A stretch of DNA of 64,000 nt from QHXM01 sp032160165 (GCA_032160165.1 JAVHWA010000031.1:68232-132231); one strand, 5' to 3'. Counted from the stretch's first letter, positions 53,994 to 62,915 are shown. Made by a program: numbers and translations. The notes: generated from the sequence alone by a model not told the origin.

Positions 53994-55061
53994 ATGGTGA
54001 CTCAGCGAAGACCGAAACCGTCAAAATACCTGACCGTACCTACACGACCGGTCCAGGTTGATCGCGACCGCTCGGTGGCCGGACTCCTGGAAAAAATGGA
54101 AGGGACGGGCTTTGGCGGACGGCAATTGGCGGAAGCGCACCGCATCTGGCTCGATATGCTCGGCGACAACACGACGATCTATGTCGCCGCATCAGGCCCT
54201 TTGATTCCGGCTGGTATGCGACGCCTGCTGGCCTACATTATCAAGAACCGCTTCGTGGACGTGCTGGTGGTTTCCGGCTCGATCATCTTCCACGACCTTC
54301 ACGAGACGCTTGGTCGGCATCACTTCCAGGCCCATCCCAATATGACGGATGCCGAACTCGAGGCCTCGCAAATCAATCGCATGTGGGACGTGCTTGCCAG
54401 CGATGAAGAATATCGAGAGGCGGAGGAGTGGGTCGGCGGATTCAGCAATTCACTGGACCCGACCAGGCCTTATTCGACGCGCGAGTTTCTCCATCTGCTC
54501 GGACGCGAGCTGGCCGAGATTGCGACTGAAGATGGAGTTTTGACGTCCGCATACAAATCGCGTGTCCCGATTCTCTGCCCGTCCGTCGCCGATAGTTCAA
54601 TCAGTATCGGCATTGCTGCTTCGCGCTTCGAGAAGAAGAATGGCTTTCAGTTTGATCTAATCCAGGACGTGCTCGACATGACTCAGATCGCCGCCCGCGC
54701 GCGCGTCTCAGGCGTTATCAATCTGGGCGGAGGAACGAGCAAGAGCTTTATCCAGCAGACCGAGGTTTCCACCAATATCGTTAAGGTCCCTGCTCGGGGT
54801 CATAAGTACGCGATCACGGTTGCCACCGATGCGCCCCATCCCGGCGGACGGTCCCACTCCACTGGCGCCATCGGAGATGACTCAATCATTTTTGGAAAAC
54901 TCGCCCGTGGCGCTCACACCGCTTACGTAAATTGCGACGCGACCATCGCTTTGCCGATTCTGGTGACGGCGCTCTCGCAAACTGCGGCCAAGTACATGAA
55001 GGGGCGCAAACGCCCAAGCTTCACTTTCGCGGGACGCGATTTGATGGTTGAGGTTCCGTAG
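53994..55061 (+). CDS. Deoxyhypusine-synthase-like protein
   Basis: A 355-residue member of the DHS family. The NAD-binding and active-site segments are present: DVLVVSGSIIFHDLHE, SRVPILCPSVADSSISIGI, GVINLGGGTSKSFI, and FGK with Lys302 at the position of the catalytic lysine of eukaryotic DHS (WGK). Bacteria lack the eIF5A substrate. Bacterial homologues transfer the aminobutyl group of spermidine to putrescine (homospermidine synthesis) in the cases studied. Location between speA and speB supports a polyamine role; the product here is unknown. AAGGAA precedes the ATG. Confidence 0.9.
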   Translation: MVTQRRPKPSKYLTVPTRPVQVDRDRSVAGLLEKMEGTGFGGRQLAEAHRIWLDMLGDNTTIYVAASGPLIPAGMRRLLAYIIKNRFVDVLVVSGSIIFHDLHETLGRHHFQAHPNMTDAELEASQINRMWDVLASDEEYREAEEWVGGFSNSLDPTRPYSTREFLHLLGRELAEIATEDGVLTSAYKSRVPILCPSVADSSISIGIAASRFEKKNGFQFDLIQDVLDMTQIAARARVSGVINLGGGTSKSFIQQTEVSTNIVKVPARGHKYAITVATDAPHPGGRSHSTGAIGDDSIIFGKLARGAHTAYVNCDATIALPILVTALSQTAAKYMKGRKRPSFTFAGRDLMVEVP

Positions 55062-55069
55062 AGCTAGAG

Positions 55070-55140
55070 ATGGGTGATGAGTGATAGGTGATAAGAAGGC
55101 GCTTCTCTCCTGTCACCTATCACCCATCACCTATCACTCT
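55070..55140. repeat. Heptad-repeat inverted arms, locus 13 (DHS-speB)
   Basis: Left arm 55070-55096 (GGGTGAT, GAGTGAT, AGGTGAT, AAG) and right arm 55110-55140 (complement: GAGTGAT, AGGTGAT, GGGTGAT, AGGTGAC). The arms pair well; the speB ATG follows by 1 nt. Confidence 0.88.
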
Positions 55141-55141
55141 C

Positions 55142-56053
55142 ATGACCGAATCAGCTCACCTTCCACACAATTTCGGAGGCATTGCCGAAGAGGAGTTTTC
55201 CGGCTTCGAGCGCGCTCGTGTCCTCGTCTGGCCAATCGCGTATGAAGGCACCGTTTCCTACGGGGCAGGAACCGGACGGGGGGCGGAAGCTATCATCAAC
55301 GCTTCTCGAAATATGGAGCTCTACGATGAGGAGACGGACGCGGAGGTTTACAAGCTTGGAATCCACACCCTGGAGGAGTCGTCCTCCATCGAACCTCCCG
55401 CGCGAATGATGGATTCGCTGCTTGAACGCGCGCGCGAACTGGTCTCGTCGGGAAAGTTCGTTGCCATGATCGGCGGCGAGCATTCGGTAAGCGGCCCGGT
55501 GATCCGCGCTCACTCGGAACGCTACGATGATCTCTCGGTGCTCCAGATAGATGCTCACGCCGATTTGCGCGATACCTACGACGGCACTCCTCATTCGCAT
55601 GCGTCGATCATGGCCCGAGTGGTGCGCGACCTGCGATTGCCTTCGGTGCAATGCGGCATTCGATCGATTTCTGCCGAAGAGGCGCGAGCGATAGATGAGC
55701 TGCCGACTCGAATATTCTGGGCGAAGGACATCGTCGGCCGTAGCGACTGGTGGGATGATGCGGTTGATGGATTGACGGAGAATGTATATCTGACGATCGA
55801 TATAGATGGATTGGATCCTTCGCTGGTTGCTCAGACCGGTACGCCGGAGCCGGGAGGCCTGGGCTGGTACGAAACCATCGGATTGATCCGGACGCTTGCG
55901 CGGAAGCGACGCGTGGTAGGAATGGACCTTACTGAATACTCCTTCGTCGAAGGGCAGGACGCCTCGGCATTTCTTTGCGCCAAGCTCATCTACAAGTCGC
56001 TGGCGTTCATTTTTGAGAACGAGACCACGCGCGTGCGTGGAGCCACCGCTTAG
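55142..56053 (+). CDS. speB: Agmatinase
   Basis: Manganese ureohydrolase that splits agmatine to putrescine and urea. The 303-residue protein has the metal ligands in MIGGEHSVSG, QIDAHADLRDTYDG and TIDIDGLDPS, and the substrate loop TGTPEPGGLGW. The ATG at 55142 was chosen over 55088, since the extra 18 residues would come entirely from heptad-repeat DNA and have no family match. Arginase and formiminoglutamase are close relatives, but linkage to speA favours agmatine. Its 3' end is 9 bp from a convergent ABC ATPase gene. Confidence 0.93.
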   Translation: MTESAHLPHNFGGIAEEEFSGFERARVLVWPIAYEGTVSYGAGTGRGAEAIINASRNMELYDEETDAEVYKLGIHTLEESSSIEPPARMMDSLLERARELVSSGKFVAMIGGEHSVSGPVIRAHSERYDDLSVLQIDAHADLRDTYDGTPHSHASIMARVVRDLRLPSVQCGIRSISAEEARAIDELPTRIFWAKDIVGRSDWWDDAVDGLTENVYLTIDIDGLDPSLVAQTGTPEPGGLGWYETIGLIRTLARKRRVVGMDLTEYSFVEGQDASAFLCAKLIYKSLAFIFENETTRVRGATA

Positions 56054-56062
56054 AGTTCGACC

Positions 56063-56887
56063 TCACGAAAGCCACTGCAGCACATCGTCGGTCTCGCGTT
56101 GCACCCCGCCGACAACGTGGATGAAGTAATCTTCCAGCGACATAGGCCCCCGAGCAGCCTGGCCGTCTCCTTCAACCTCGATCCCGCGCCGCAGATCGTC
56201 CAGCGAGCCCGAAGCCACCAACTTGCCCTGCGAAATAATGGCGATGTCCGTGCACAGCCGTTCGACGATCTCGAGTACATGCGAAGTGAGAAAGACCGTC
56301 AGGCCACGGGCCGTCAGTCGCGAGAGCAGGTTCTTAAGAGTGCGAGATGCTATGGCGTCGATGCCCTCAAATGGCTCATCCAGGAATAGAATTTCGGGTC
56401 GATGAATCAGAGCGCAAGCCAACGAGAGTTTTTTCTTCATACCGTGCGAATACTCGACCACCAGCTTTCGAGGTTGATCGTCGAGCTCCATCAGTGCGAG
56501 AAGTTCCTCGGCGCGTTCCGCGATTTCTGCCTTCTGCAGTCCATACATCCTGCCCGTGAAGATCAGCATCTCTGCGCCGGTCAAGCGCTCGAATAGATTC
56601 AAATCTTCCGGGACGACACCTATCCTACGCTTGACCTCGATCGGGTCGGTTTGTATGTCGCGACCGAGAACGCGAATCTCACCCGACGTTGGGGAAAGCA
56701 GCCCGGTCAGCATTTTGATAGTGGTTGATTTGCCTGCCCCGTTTGGTCCCAGAAAACCGAAGAAGCGTCCGCGATTTACGCGCAGGTTTATGTTATCGAC
56801 TGCGGTGAAAGCGCCAAACCGCCTGACAAGGTTACGGGTTTCAACGGTGGGATGTTGGGACGGTTCAGGCGCGGCGTCGGCAATCAT
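56063..56887 (-). CDS. ABC-2-type ATP-binding protein (CcmA-like)
   Basis: A 274-residue ATPase of an export-type ABC system. Walker A GPNGAGKST, Q-loop and VVPEDLNLFERLTG, signature YSHGMKKKLSLACAL, Walker B ILFLDEPFEGID, and H-loop TSHVLEIVE. The signature reads SHGMK rather than LSGGQ, as in the CcmA/NatA group. No permease gene is next to it; the orphan permease at 16196-17905 is a candidate partner. Start is ATG at 56887. Confidence 0.9.
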   Translation of the reverse strand: MIADAAPEPSQHPTVETRNLVRRFGAFTAVDNINLRVNRGRFFGFLGPNGAGKSTTIKMLTGLLSPTSGEIRVLGRDIQTDPIEVKRRIGVVPEDLNLFERLTGAEMLIFTGRMYGLQKAEIAERAEELLALMELDDQPRKLVVEYSHGMKKKLSLACALIHRPEILFLDEPFEGIDAIASRTLKNLLSRLTARGLTVFLTSHVLEIVERLCTDIAIISQGKLVASGSLDDLRRGIEVEGDGQAARGPMSLEDYFIHVVGGVQRETDDVLQWLS

Positions 56888-57046
56888 GTAGAAGTTTGTA
56901 CGGGTGGCAGTGGTGGGGAGTCAAGCGGCAAGACGCCTCTCATCAAGCTCTCAGATCAGATAGAGGACAAGCGCAGCGTGCGGCCGCAAACTGACGACAC
57001 TGGTCACTCCCCGGCTTCACGAAGTAGCTTATTCACCTCAAGGTCA

Positions 57047-57166
57047 GGAAGGGGGCAAGGCGCTTTTCAGCCGCGCCCCCGCTACAGGCTCATCACCTCT
57101 GGCATTGAGTATTACAAATTAAGTATCCACGCGGGGGCGCGGCTGAAAAGCGCCTTGCCCCCTTCC
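57047..57166. repeat. 36-bp perfect inverted repeat with 48-bp spacer
   Basis: 57047-57082 and 57131-57166 are exact reverse complements (36 of 36), containing GGAAGGGGGCAAGGCG and AGCCGCGCCCCCGC. Imperfect pairing extends outward to about 57034 and 57180. No gene lies in the 347-bp gap 56888-57234. The structure could be a MITE-like remnant or a very stable RNA stem; no target duplication was recognised. Confidence 0.85.
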
Positions 57167-57234
57167 CAACCTGAGAGGTGTCCAACTTGAGAGGTCCCTT
57201 CAAAGCGACATCTATGCGCCATACCATTGCGCTT

Positions 57235-57759
57235 TCATTTAGAGCCGGGTTTGTTATTGCATTGGAGGCCTATCAGATAAGTGCGGCCGTTCACCTCAAG
57301 GTACTTTCTCACTCTCACAATCTTGGTGCTATCGGAGTAATTCACTTCAGCGACAGCGTTGTTCGACGCCTGCAGCGCATCCTTCAACGCCTTGTCCGCA
57401 ACCGCAATCGCAAGCGTGATGGAATCCGCGGGCATTGATTCGTCTGTGTAAAAGACACTGGCGGTAATAACCAACTTGCTGTCCGGGAAGGGATAGCTCT
57501 TTGTGGTCAGCTCTTCCTCGCCCACCTTTGCTGGAAACTCTCCGAGGATTTTCATGACCGACGAGAGCGCCTTGGCCTGGTCTGCCGCCGTGGCGTTGGG
57601 ACTCAGAGATTGGTAAGCCTTCTCGGCGCCCTTCACATCTACCAGATACACATGACACGCGTCGGTTCCGCCCTGTCCGATTGCGAAACCCGAGAAAGAA
57701 GTCAACAGTAGTGCGATAAGCCAGAGTCTTGTGGCGATACTAAATTCGAGTTTCTTCAT
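57235..57759 (-). CDS. Secreted protein of unknown function
   Basis: A 174-residue protein with a signal peptide (residues 1-28, MKKLEFS to GFAIGQ). The mature part is rich in Ala and Lys helices (AEKAYQSLSPNATAADQAKAL, ADKALKDALQASNNAVAEVNY) with a beta segment at the end (YLEVNGRTYLIGLQCNN). Two cysteines (DACHVY and GLQCNN) may form a disulfide. Start ATG at 57759 is chosen over 57783, which would add eight residues. Family unknown. Confidence 0.7.
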   Translation of the reverse strand: MKKLEFSIATRLWLIALLLTSFSGFAIGQGGTDACHVYLVDVKGAEKAYQSLSPNATAADQAKALSSVMKILGEFPAKVGEEELTTKSYPFPDSKLVITASVFYTDESMPADSITLAIAVADKALKDALQASNNAVAEVNYSDSTKIVRVRKYLEVNGRTYLIGLQCNNKPGSK

Positions 57760-57777
57760 CACCTCACCTACCAAAAG

Positions 57778-57830
57778 TCGCACAAGCTTAAACTTGTCGT
57801 CTGGCTTCGAGAAACTAAAAGCTTGTCGGA
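57778..57830 (-). repeat. ~53-bp dispersed element, copy 3 (inverted)
   Basis: Reverse complement aligns with the copies at 31153 and 39648: TCCGACAAGCTT, AGTTTCTCG, CGACAAG-T-AAGCTT. It lies between the phosphatase gene (57841) and the 57759 gene, both on the minus strand. Confidence 0.6.
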
Positions 57831-57840
57831 CACGCCGTTT

Positions 57841-59127
57841 TTATCCCTTCAGATAAGGCTGAGCCTCGTCCGCCCTTACAAACTCCGGCAGCGCGCGATG
57901 GGTGCTCATCATGAACGCGGTCGAACTCGCGCGCAACGCGTTTCCGTGGGTTGCAGCCAGCCGCGCAAGTCGACTGAAGAATGAGTCGCCATAATAGTAA
58001 CCATCTCGCAAACTGACGAGCACGTCTGCGGTGTGACCTACACGGGGCGTGTGAAGAGACTTGTAAAGGTTCGCCAGCGCGTCAGGATAGATATGGGTAG
58101 ACGTGCGCTCGTACCATGCTTTGTCCGAAGCGTAGCCGCTGAGGTCGAGGAGTCCTGCGTTCTTCAAATCACCGGCACACTCTGCCAGTTCCAGCGGGTC
58201 GCCGCTCACTTGCTGGTAGCGGTATGACCTGCCTGCTTCGTTCTCCTGCATGTATACCCGCGCGGTCCCGCGTCTGCCCTTCACCATGATAGCCGGGTCG
58301 CCGTCACGATGAACGGAAAAGTCGATTCCTTCAAGATCGACCAGCGCATCGGCGACCGACGCGCTCGCTTCGGCGTCCACGCAATAGAGCGCGGCGTAAC
58401 TGCACAGGCCAAACGCCGGGACAGCGACCTGCCTCCGGTCGCTGCCACGCAACTGATCACTCACAGCGTAGCCGCACTTGCGAAGGTGCGTCTGGAGGTT
58501 GACTCGCTGGTTCTCCTCAAGATTCATTCCGTGATCTGAAAACAGCACGATCTCGGTTTCGTTGCCGCAGTAGTCATGAATGCCCTTCAAGATCTTGTCC
58601 AGCGATTGAAGTGCCACCGTTAAGCGCCGCGGCCCGCGTATATGCATCAACCCGTCTGTGCCCTTAAGGAACGCAAAGAAGTCGCGCGTCTGCGGAGCGC
58701 GGCGGAACCTCTCATGGAAGCGCTTCATGTCCGCGCGCCAGATAGTTTCAGGAGCGAAGTAGACCAGGAACTCGAACGGCAGCGGCTCCTGGTAATCCAG
58801 CTCGTCCATATACGACGATGGCGCCTTGTCGGGCGTCCTCCACCCGACGTACTTACGCATCCCACCGCGCAACTCTTTCGCAGTCTTGTCGAAGTAAAGG
58901 CTTTCGTACCCGAGTGGCGCCGACGCTCCCAGCATCCGTGAGAGCGCGACGTTCGTCATGGTGGGAAACGGTGAAAGCAGCCGCGACGGGGTGGAAAAGA
59001 TATTGAACAGTCCCTTCTCTTTCGCCGCGCTGAGAATCTCGTAAGGCACACCGTCGAGGCACAACAGCAACCGCCGGGGCCGCGTGACTCCCGCGCGTTC
59101 GATTCCATTGCTCCCATTGTTCTTCAT
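57841..59127 (-). CDS. Alkaline-phosphatase-superfamily hydrolase
   Basis: A 428-residue protein of the AP/phosphodiesterase superfamily. The core metal blocks are visible: LLLCLDGVPYE (first Asp), FPTMTN with the nucleophile Thr, LFSDHGMN (Asp-His pair), and a late THIYP or ATHGN His. Substrate is unknown; relatives hydrolyse phosphomonoesters, phosphodiesters or nucleotides. No signal peptide, so probably cytosolic. Its ATG overlaps the upstream TPR stop by one base (TAATG), which suggests coupled translation in the operon thrC-TPR-phosphatase. Confidence 0.82.
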   Translation of the reverse strand: MKNNGSNGIERAGVTRPRRLLLCLDGVPYEILSAAKEKGLFNIFSTPSRLLSPFPTMTNVALSRMLGASAPLGYESLYFDKTAKELRGGMRKYVGWRTPDKAPSSYMDELDYQEPLPFEFLVYFAPETIWRADMKRFHERFRRAPQTRDFFAFLKGTDGLMHIRGPRRLTVALQSLDKILKGIHDYCGNETEIVLFSDHGMNLEENQRVNLQTHLRKCGYAVSDQLRGSDRRQVAVPAFGLCSYAALYCVDAEASASVADALVDLEGIDFSVHRDGDPAIMVKGRRGTARVYMQENEAGRSYRYQQVSGDPLELAECAGDLKNAGLLDLSGYASDKAWYERTSTHIYPDALANLYKSLHTPRVGHTADVLVSLRDGYYYGDSFFSRLARLAATHGNALRASSTAFMMSTHRALPEFVRADEAQPYLKG

Positions 59128-60437
59128 TATGAAACGCTCTTTCCGTTGGTCTTCGGCTTGTAAGGTTCTTTTAGACCCTGTTTCGCCTCGTCGTGCGCGT
59201 CCAGAACGTCAGGTCTGGTCAGCACAATCCGGTAGTGGGCCAGCGCATCGTTCCGCTTCCCCGCCAGATCGTATGCGCGGGCAGCATTCAGATGGGCCAT
59301 TGTGGCGAGCCCGGCTTCTGCTCCGTTAAAATTCGCTGCCGCCAGAAACTCCTGCGCCGCAGTATCGGTTTGATTGGCTTCGAGCAGCGCTTCGCCATAA
59401 CGGAAATGGATCAGGTCCAGCGAGCGCGATGCGGTATCTCGAAGCGCGCGGTCCCGCAGGAGCGAATCAAAGACCACCAGCGCTTCGCGTTCGGCATTGG
59501 TTGCTTCTGCCGCGCGGCCCGCTTGGCGCTCGGTGCCGGCGATTGAAACAAGTGCATCAGCGGTTTCAAGCATGAACAGGTAATTGCGCGGATACTTGCT
59601 CGCCAGCTCGCGCGAAATGGTGAGTGCTTCCTGATATCGCTTTTCCCGCTTGAGCAAGACAATGAGTAGCGCCTTCGCGTCGTCGCGCGCAAACGTGCCC
59701 TCAGTGGCTACGCGTTGTAGCGTCAGCAATCCACGTTTCTTTGAGCCGCGGGTGCCGATGATGCTGGCGAGTAGCTTGACCGGAGCCGGAAGGCTGCCGA
59801 CGACATAGTCATAGAGTCCAATAGTCAGTTCAGCATCATGGAAACCGGGATCGAGCTTAATGACATCGCGATGGCGATCCACACTGCTCGAGCCATCACC
59901 CAGAGCGGACATAAAACTGCGCTGCACTGCAGTCGCGAAGGCGGCCTTGAGTCCCTCCGTTGCGCCGAGAAAATAAAGAGCTTCTATGTCTTTTGGATCG
60001 CGTCGGAGGCGGGCCTTGGCCAACTGCGCCGCCGTACGCATCAGCGCGCGAAACTGCTCGACCATTTGCGGATCGGGCTTGTCTTCCTTTTGTGCATAGA
60101 ACGATTCGGTGTTGTAGAGCGACGATTGCAACCGTCTGGACTCGTTCAAAGTCTGTGCCCATAACGTCGCAGCCAGAAATTGGGAGCCCGCAGGATGGTC
60201 CGGATAGAGGCGTACTATCTCTTTGAACTTTGCGCGGGCCGCCTCATAATCCAGGTTGTAGAGCGCGTTGAAACCCGCAGCTCGCAACTCCACGAATCGC
60301 GCGCGATCGCTTTCGCCCATTTGAGCTTGCGGTTGGGCCTGTTGTCCCGCACTTAGCCCGGACAAGATCAGAACCAGCACCAATGACGTGGCGAATCTGC
60401 AAAATGTCTGGACCCGCATGCCGCACCTACGCTCCAT
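59127..60437 (-). CDS. Secreted TPR-containing protein
   Basis: A 436-residue protein with a signal peptide (about residues 6-32) and several degenerate tetratricopeptide motifs (GFNALYNLDYEAARAKFKEIVRLYPDHP, RLRRDPKDIEALYFLGATEGL, AARAYDLAGKRNDALAHYRIVL). A second in-frame ATG six residues later is possible. Likely an extracytoplasmic scaffold. It begins 2 bp after thrC and ends in a one-base overlap with the phosphatase gene, so all three form one operon. Confidence 0.8.
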   Translation of the reverse strand: MERRCGMRVQTFCRFATSLVLVLILSGLSAGQQAQPQAQMGESDRARFVELRAAGFNALYNLDYEAARAKFKEIVRLYPDHPAGSQFLAATLWAQTLNESRRLQSSLYNTESFYAQKEDKPDPQMVEQFRALMRTAAQLAKARLRRDPKDIEALYFLGATEGLKAAFATAVQRSFMSALGDGSSSVDRHRDVIKLDPGFHDAELTIGLYDYVVGSLPAPVKLLASIIGTRGSKKRGLLTLQRVATEGTFARDDAKALLIVLLKREKRYQEALTISRELASKYPRNYLFMLETADALVSIAGTERQAGRAAEATNAEREALVVFDSLLRDRALRDTASRSLDLIHFRYGEALLEANQTDTAAQEFLAAANFNGAEAGLATMAHLNAARAYDLAGKRNDALAHYRIVLTRPDVLDAHDEAKQGLKEPYKPKTNGKSVS

Positions 60438-60439
60438 CG

Positions 60440-61606
60440 TTAGCCCCCAAAACTCTCAAGATATTTTACGCCCGCACCAGTGTTGAAAAGTACGACTCGC
60501 TCGCTCTCTTCGACCTGTCCGTCCGCGATTAGTTTGCGCAACGCCGGCAGACACGCGGCCCCTTCGGGCGCGCAGAACAATCCTTCCAGAGCTCCAATCT
60601 CTCTTGTGGCAGCAATCAATTCGCCGTCGGTTACACTTATGGCCGTGCCTTTTGAAGCCCTGATTGCGTCGAGAATCAAAAAGTCGCCGATCGCGCGCGG
60701 AACGCGCAGGCCCGAGGCCGTCGTAGAAGCGTTGGGAAATTCATCAGCGAACCGTTTCCCTTCTTCGAAGGCGCGCACGATCGGAGCGCACCCGGCGGCC
60801 TGGACAGTGACCATCCGCGGTCGACGACCATCGATCAAACCCATCGCTTCCATTTCGTCAAAAGCCTTCCACATCCCGATCAACCCAGTCCCGCCGCCGG
60901 TTGGATATATAATTACCTCCGGCAATTCCCAACCCAATTGCTCTGCCAGCTCATAGCCCAGCGTCTTCTTGCCCTCGATGCGATAGGGCTCTTTTAGCGT
61001 TGATACATCAAACCAGCCTTCGTCATCTTTCCGTCGAGCGACCTCCGCTCCGCAATCAGTTATCAGCCCATCGATCAGTGTCACGTATGCGCCGGTCTGT
61101 TGACACTCGACGATGTTTGCCCGCGGCGTGTCTCGCGGCATGAAGATGTGTGCCTCGAGTCCGGCCCTGGCGCAATAAGCCGCCAGCGCGCCGGCCGCGT
61201 TGCCGGCGGATGGAACAGCCAGCTTTCGCGCGCCCAGTTCCTTTGCCATCGAAACGGCCGTTGCCATTCCGCGTGCCTTGAAGCTTTGCGTGGGCTCCTG
61301 CGACTCGTCCTTGATAAAGAGTTGTTGCAGACCGAGCTTGGCCGCGAGTCTTGGTGTCGAGAGAAGTGGCGTCCAGCCCTCGCCCAGCGAAACGATGTTC
61401 TCGTCCCGCTCGACTGGCAGGACCTCGCGATAACGCCAAAGGTCCGCGCTGCGTCCTATCAGAGATTCTTTTGTCAAACGAACTGCGGCCCGCGTCAGGT
61501 CGTAGCGAACGAGCAGAGGCTTGCCGCATTTCGTACAAAGGTTGTGCAAGCGTTGTGCCTCGTGTCTAAGGCCGCATGCACCGCATTCCAGATGTGAAAC
61601 GTTCAT
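60440..61606 (-). CDS. thrC: Threonine synthase
   Basis: PLP enzyme that converts O-phosphohomoserine to threonine. The 388-residue protein has an N-terminal zinc-ribbon (LECGACG and LCTKCG), LGEGWTPLL, the PLP lysine in QSFKARGMA, SAGNAAGALAAYCARAG, and the phosphate cup TGGGTGLIGMW. The first gene of a three-gene operon (TPR starts 2 bp later). Start ATG at 61606. Other Thr-pathway genes are not in the window. Confidence 0.95.
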   Translation of the reverse strand: MNVSHLECGACGLRHEAQRLHNLCTKCGKPLLVRYDLTRAAVRLTKESLIGRSADLWRYREVLPVERDENIVSLGEGWTPLLSTPRLAAKLGLQQLFIKDESQEPTQSFKARGMATAVSMAKELGARKLAVPSAGNAAGALAAYCARAGLEAHIFMPRDTPRANIVECQQTGAYVTLIDGLITDCGAEVARRKDDEGWFDVSTLKEPYRIEGKKTLGYELAEQLGWELPEVIIYPTGGGTGLIGMWKAFDEMEAMGLIDGRRPRMVTVQAAGCAPIVRAFEEGKRFADEFPNASTTASGLRVPRAIGDFLILDAIRASKGTAISVTDGELIAATREIGALEGLFCAPEGAACLPALRKLIADGQVEESERVVLFNTGAGVKYLESFGG

Positions 61607-61979
61607 CCCTCTTTGAAGGTCCTTTCGTGCATGAATCGGGCGTGTTAGTCATAAGATCCCGCCTAAAAGCGGGAAGCTGGCGAGACAGCGATCGCGCGGT
61701 TGAGCGTTCTGCCGCGAACGCTAGCCCCATGACGCCGACGCCCCATAATACATCGAATTCGCGCTGCTTTTACGTCACATGGAGCGTTGATGTTGCACCG
61801 GACCGGCTGCCCAAAGTCCAATGTCCAATGTCCATGTCCAAGGTTTTATGGAAGCGTCCGTACGAACACGTCCTTCCGCCCTCTCGTTGCTGTTCACTCC
61901 TCACCACCCACCTCCCACTACGTCGCGCCTTTTGCCTTTTCTCCGGTGTTCGTTTACTCTTTCTTGACTCACAGTTCAT
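61607..61979. other. Divergent intergenic gap thrC / HAD gene
   Basis: No gene seen. It contains a small palindrome CCCGC-CTAAAA-GCGGG near 61664, a heptad run at 61813-61843 and pyrimidine-rich DNA (CCACCCACCTCCCAC, TTTTGCCTTTTCTCC) just before the HAD gene. Confidence 0.5.
61813..61843. repeat. Short heptad repeat, single arm, locus 14
   Basis: Units AAAGTCC, AATGTCC, AATGTCC, ATGTCC, AAGG, in the divergent thrC-HAD gap. No opposite arm is clear. Confidence 0.65.
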
Positions 61980-62915
61980 ATGTCAATACGGTTGCTGGCA
62001 CTAGACCTCGATGGAACTCTGCTCAATTCGCGGGGTGAACTGTCGGTAAGGAATTTAGAAGCGATTGGCGCGGCTCGCTCGGCGGGAGTCCGCGTAGCGC
62101 TGGTGACGGGTCGCCGCTTTCGCGATGCGCGACCGCTCGCTCTCGAGCTGGGGCTAGACGTTCCGGTGATCTCACACAACGGCGCTCTTACAAAGCATGC
62201 GCGCACCCTGGAAACAGTGTCGCTTTCCCTGTTGCCGCTTGATGCGGCGCACGAGGTGTTACGCATCGGGCGCGCGAACACCGCTGACGCTCTGGTGAGC
62301 GACGATCCGCATGGCGCCGGTCTGCTGGTCTATGATCATGTGAGTGACGATAATGTGGCGGTCGCGAGATACATTGCGTGGTCGCGACGAATACACGGGG
62401 ACGAGGCTGAAGAATCGGTGAGGCAAGTCCCGGACTTATCAGACTACCTCGACCACGCTCCCATACACGTGACTTTTTCGGGCAACGTCGAACGCATCAC
62501 GGCGCTCAAAGCGTCGGTCGAAGGCGAACTTGGAGAGCGCGTGAAAGCGCTGAGCACCGTCTATCCCAAAATGGATTTCGCGCTGCTCGACGTTCTGCAT
62601 CCGAAGGTTTCAAAAGGAGCTGGCGTCGCGGCTTCGGCCAAAGAAGAGGGAGTGTCAAGGGCTGAGGTGATGGCAGTCGGCGACAATTTCAATGATTTGG
62701 AGATGCTTCAATTTGCGGGCACGAGCGTTTTGATGGGGAATGCACAAGCGGCTTTAAGGGAACTCCTGCATGACCCGGGTGTCCATCAATTGAAAGCAAC
62801 CAACGACGAAGACGGAGTGGCCCTCGCAATCGAGCAATTTATTCTTTCCCAGGAGTCGGATCTCAGCAGTCAGGACTCAGAAGATAAGCATTTCGTTCTG
62901 AGTTCGGACTCCTGA
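61980..62915 (+). CDS. Cof-type HAD-superfamily phosphatase
   Basis: A 311-residue type-IIB HAD hydrolase. Motif I ALDLDGTLLNS, motif II ALVTGRRFRDA, motif III Lys in HPKVSKGAGV, motif IV MAVGDNFNDLEML. A cap domain occupies ~90-190. Such enzymes dephosphorylate sugar phosphates or cofactor precursors. The last ~20 residues (SSQDSEDKHFVLSSDS) derive from a heptad-repeat arm. Start ATG at 61980 has no clear Shine-Dalgarno. The cyclophilin gene follows 26 bp later. Confidence 0.9.
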   Translation: MSIRLLALDLDGTLLNSRGELSVRNLEAIGAARSAGVRVALVTGRRFRDARPLALELGLDVPVISHNGALTKHARTLETVSLSLLPLDAAHEVLRIGRANTADALVSDDPHGAGLLVYDHVSDDNVAVARYIAWSRRIHGDEAEESVRQVPDLSDYLDHAPIHVTFSGNVERITALKASVEGELGERVKALSTVYPKMDFALLDVLHPKVSKGAGVAASAKEEGVSRAEVMAVGDNFNDLEMLQFAGTSVLMGNAQAALRELLHDPGVHQLKATNDEDGVALAIEQFILSQESDLSSQDSEDKHFVLSSDS

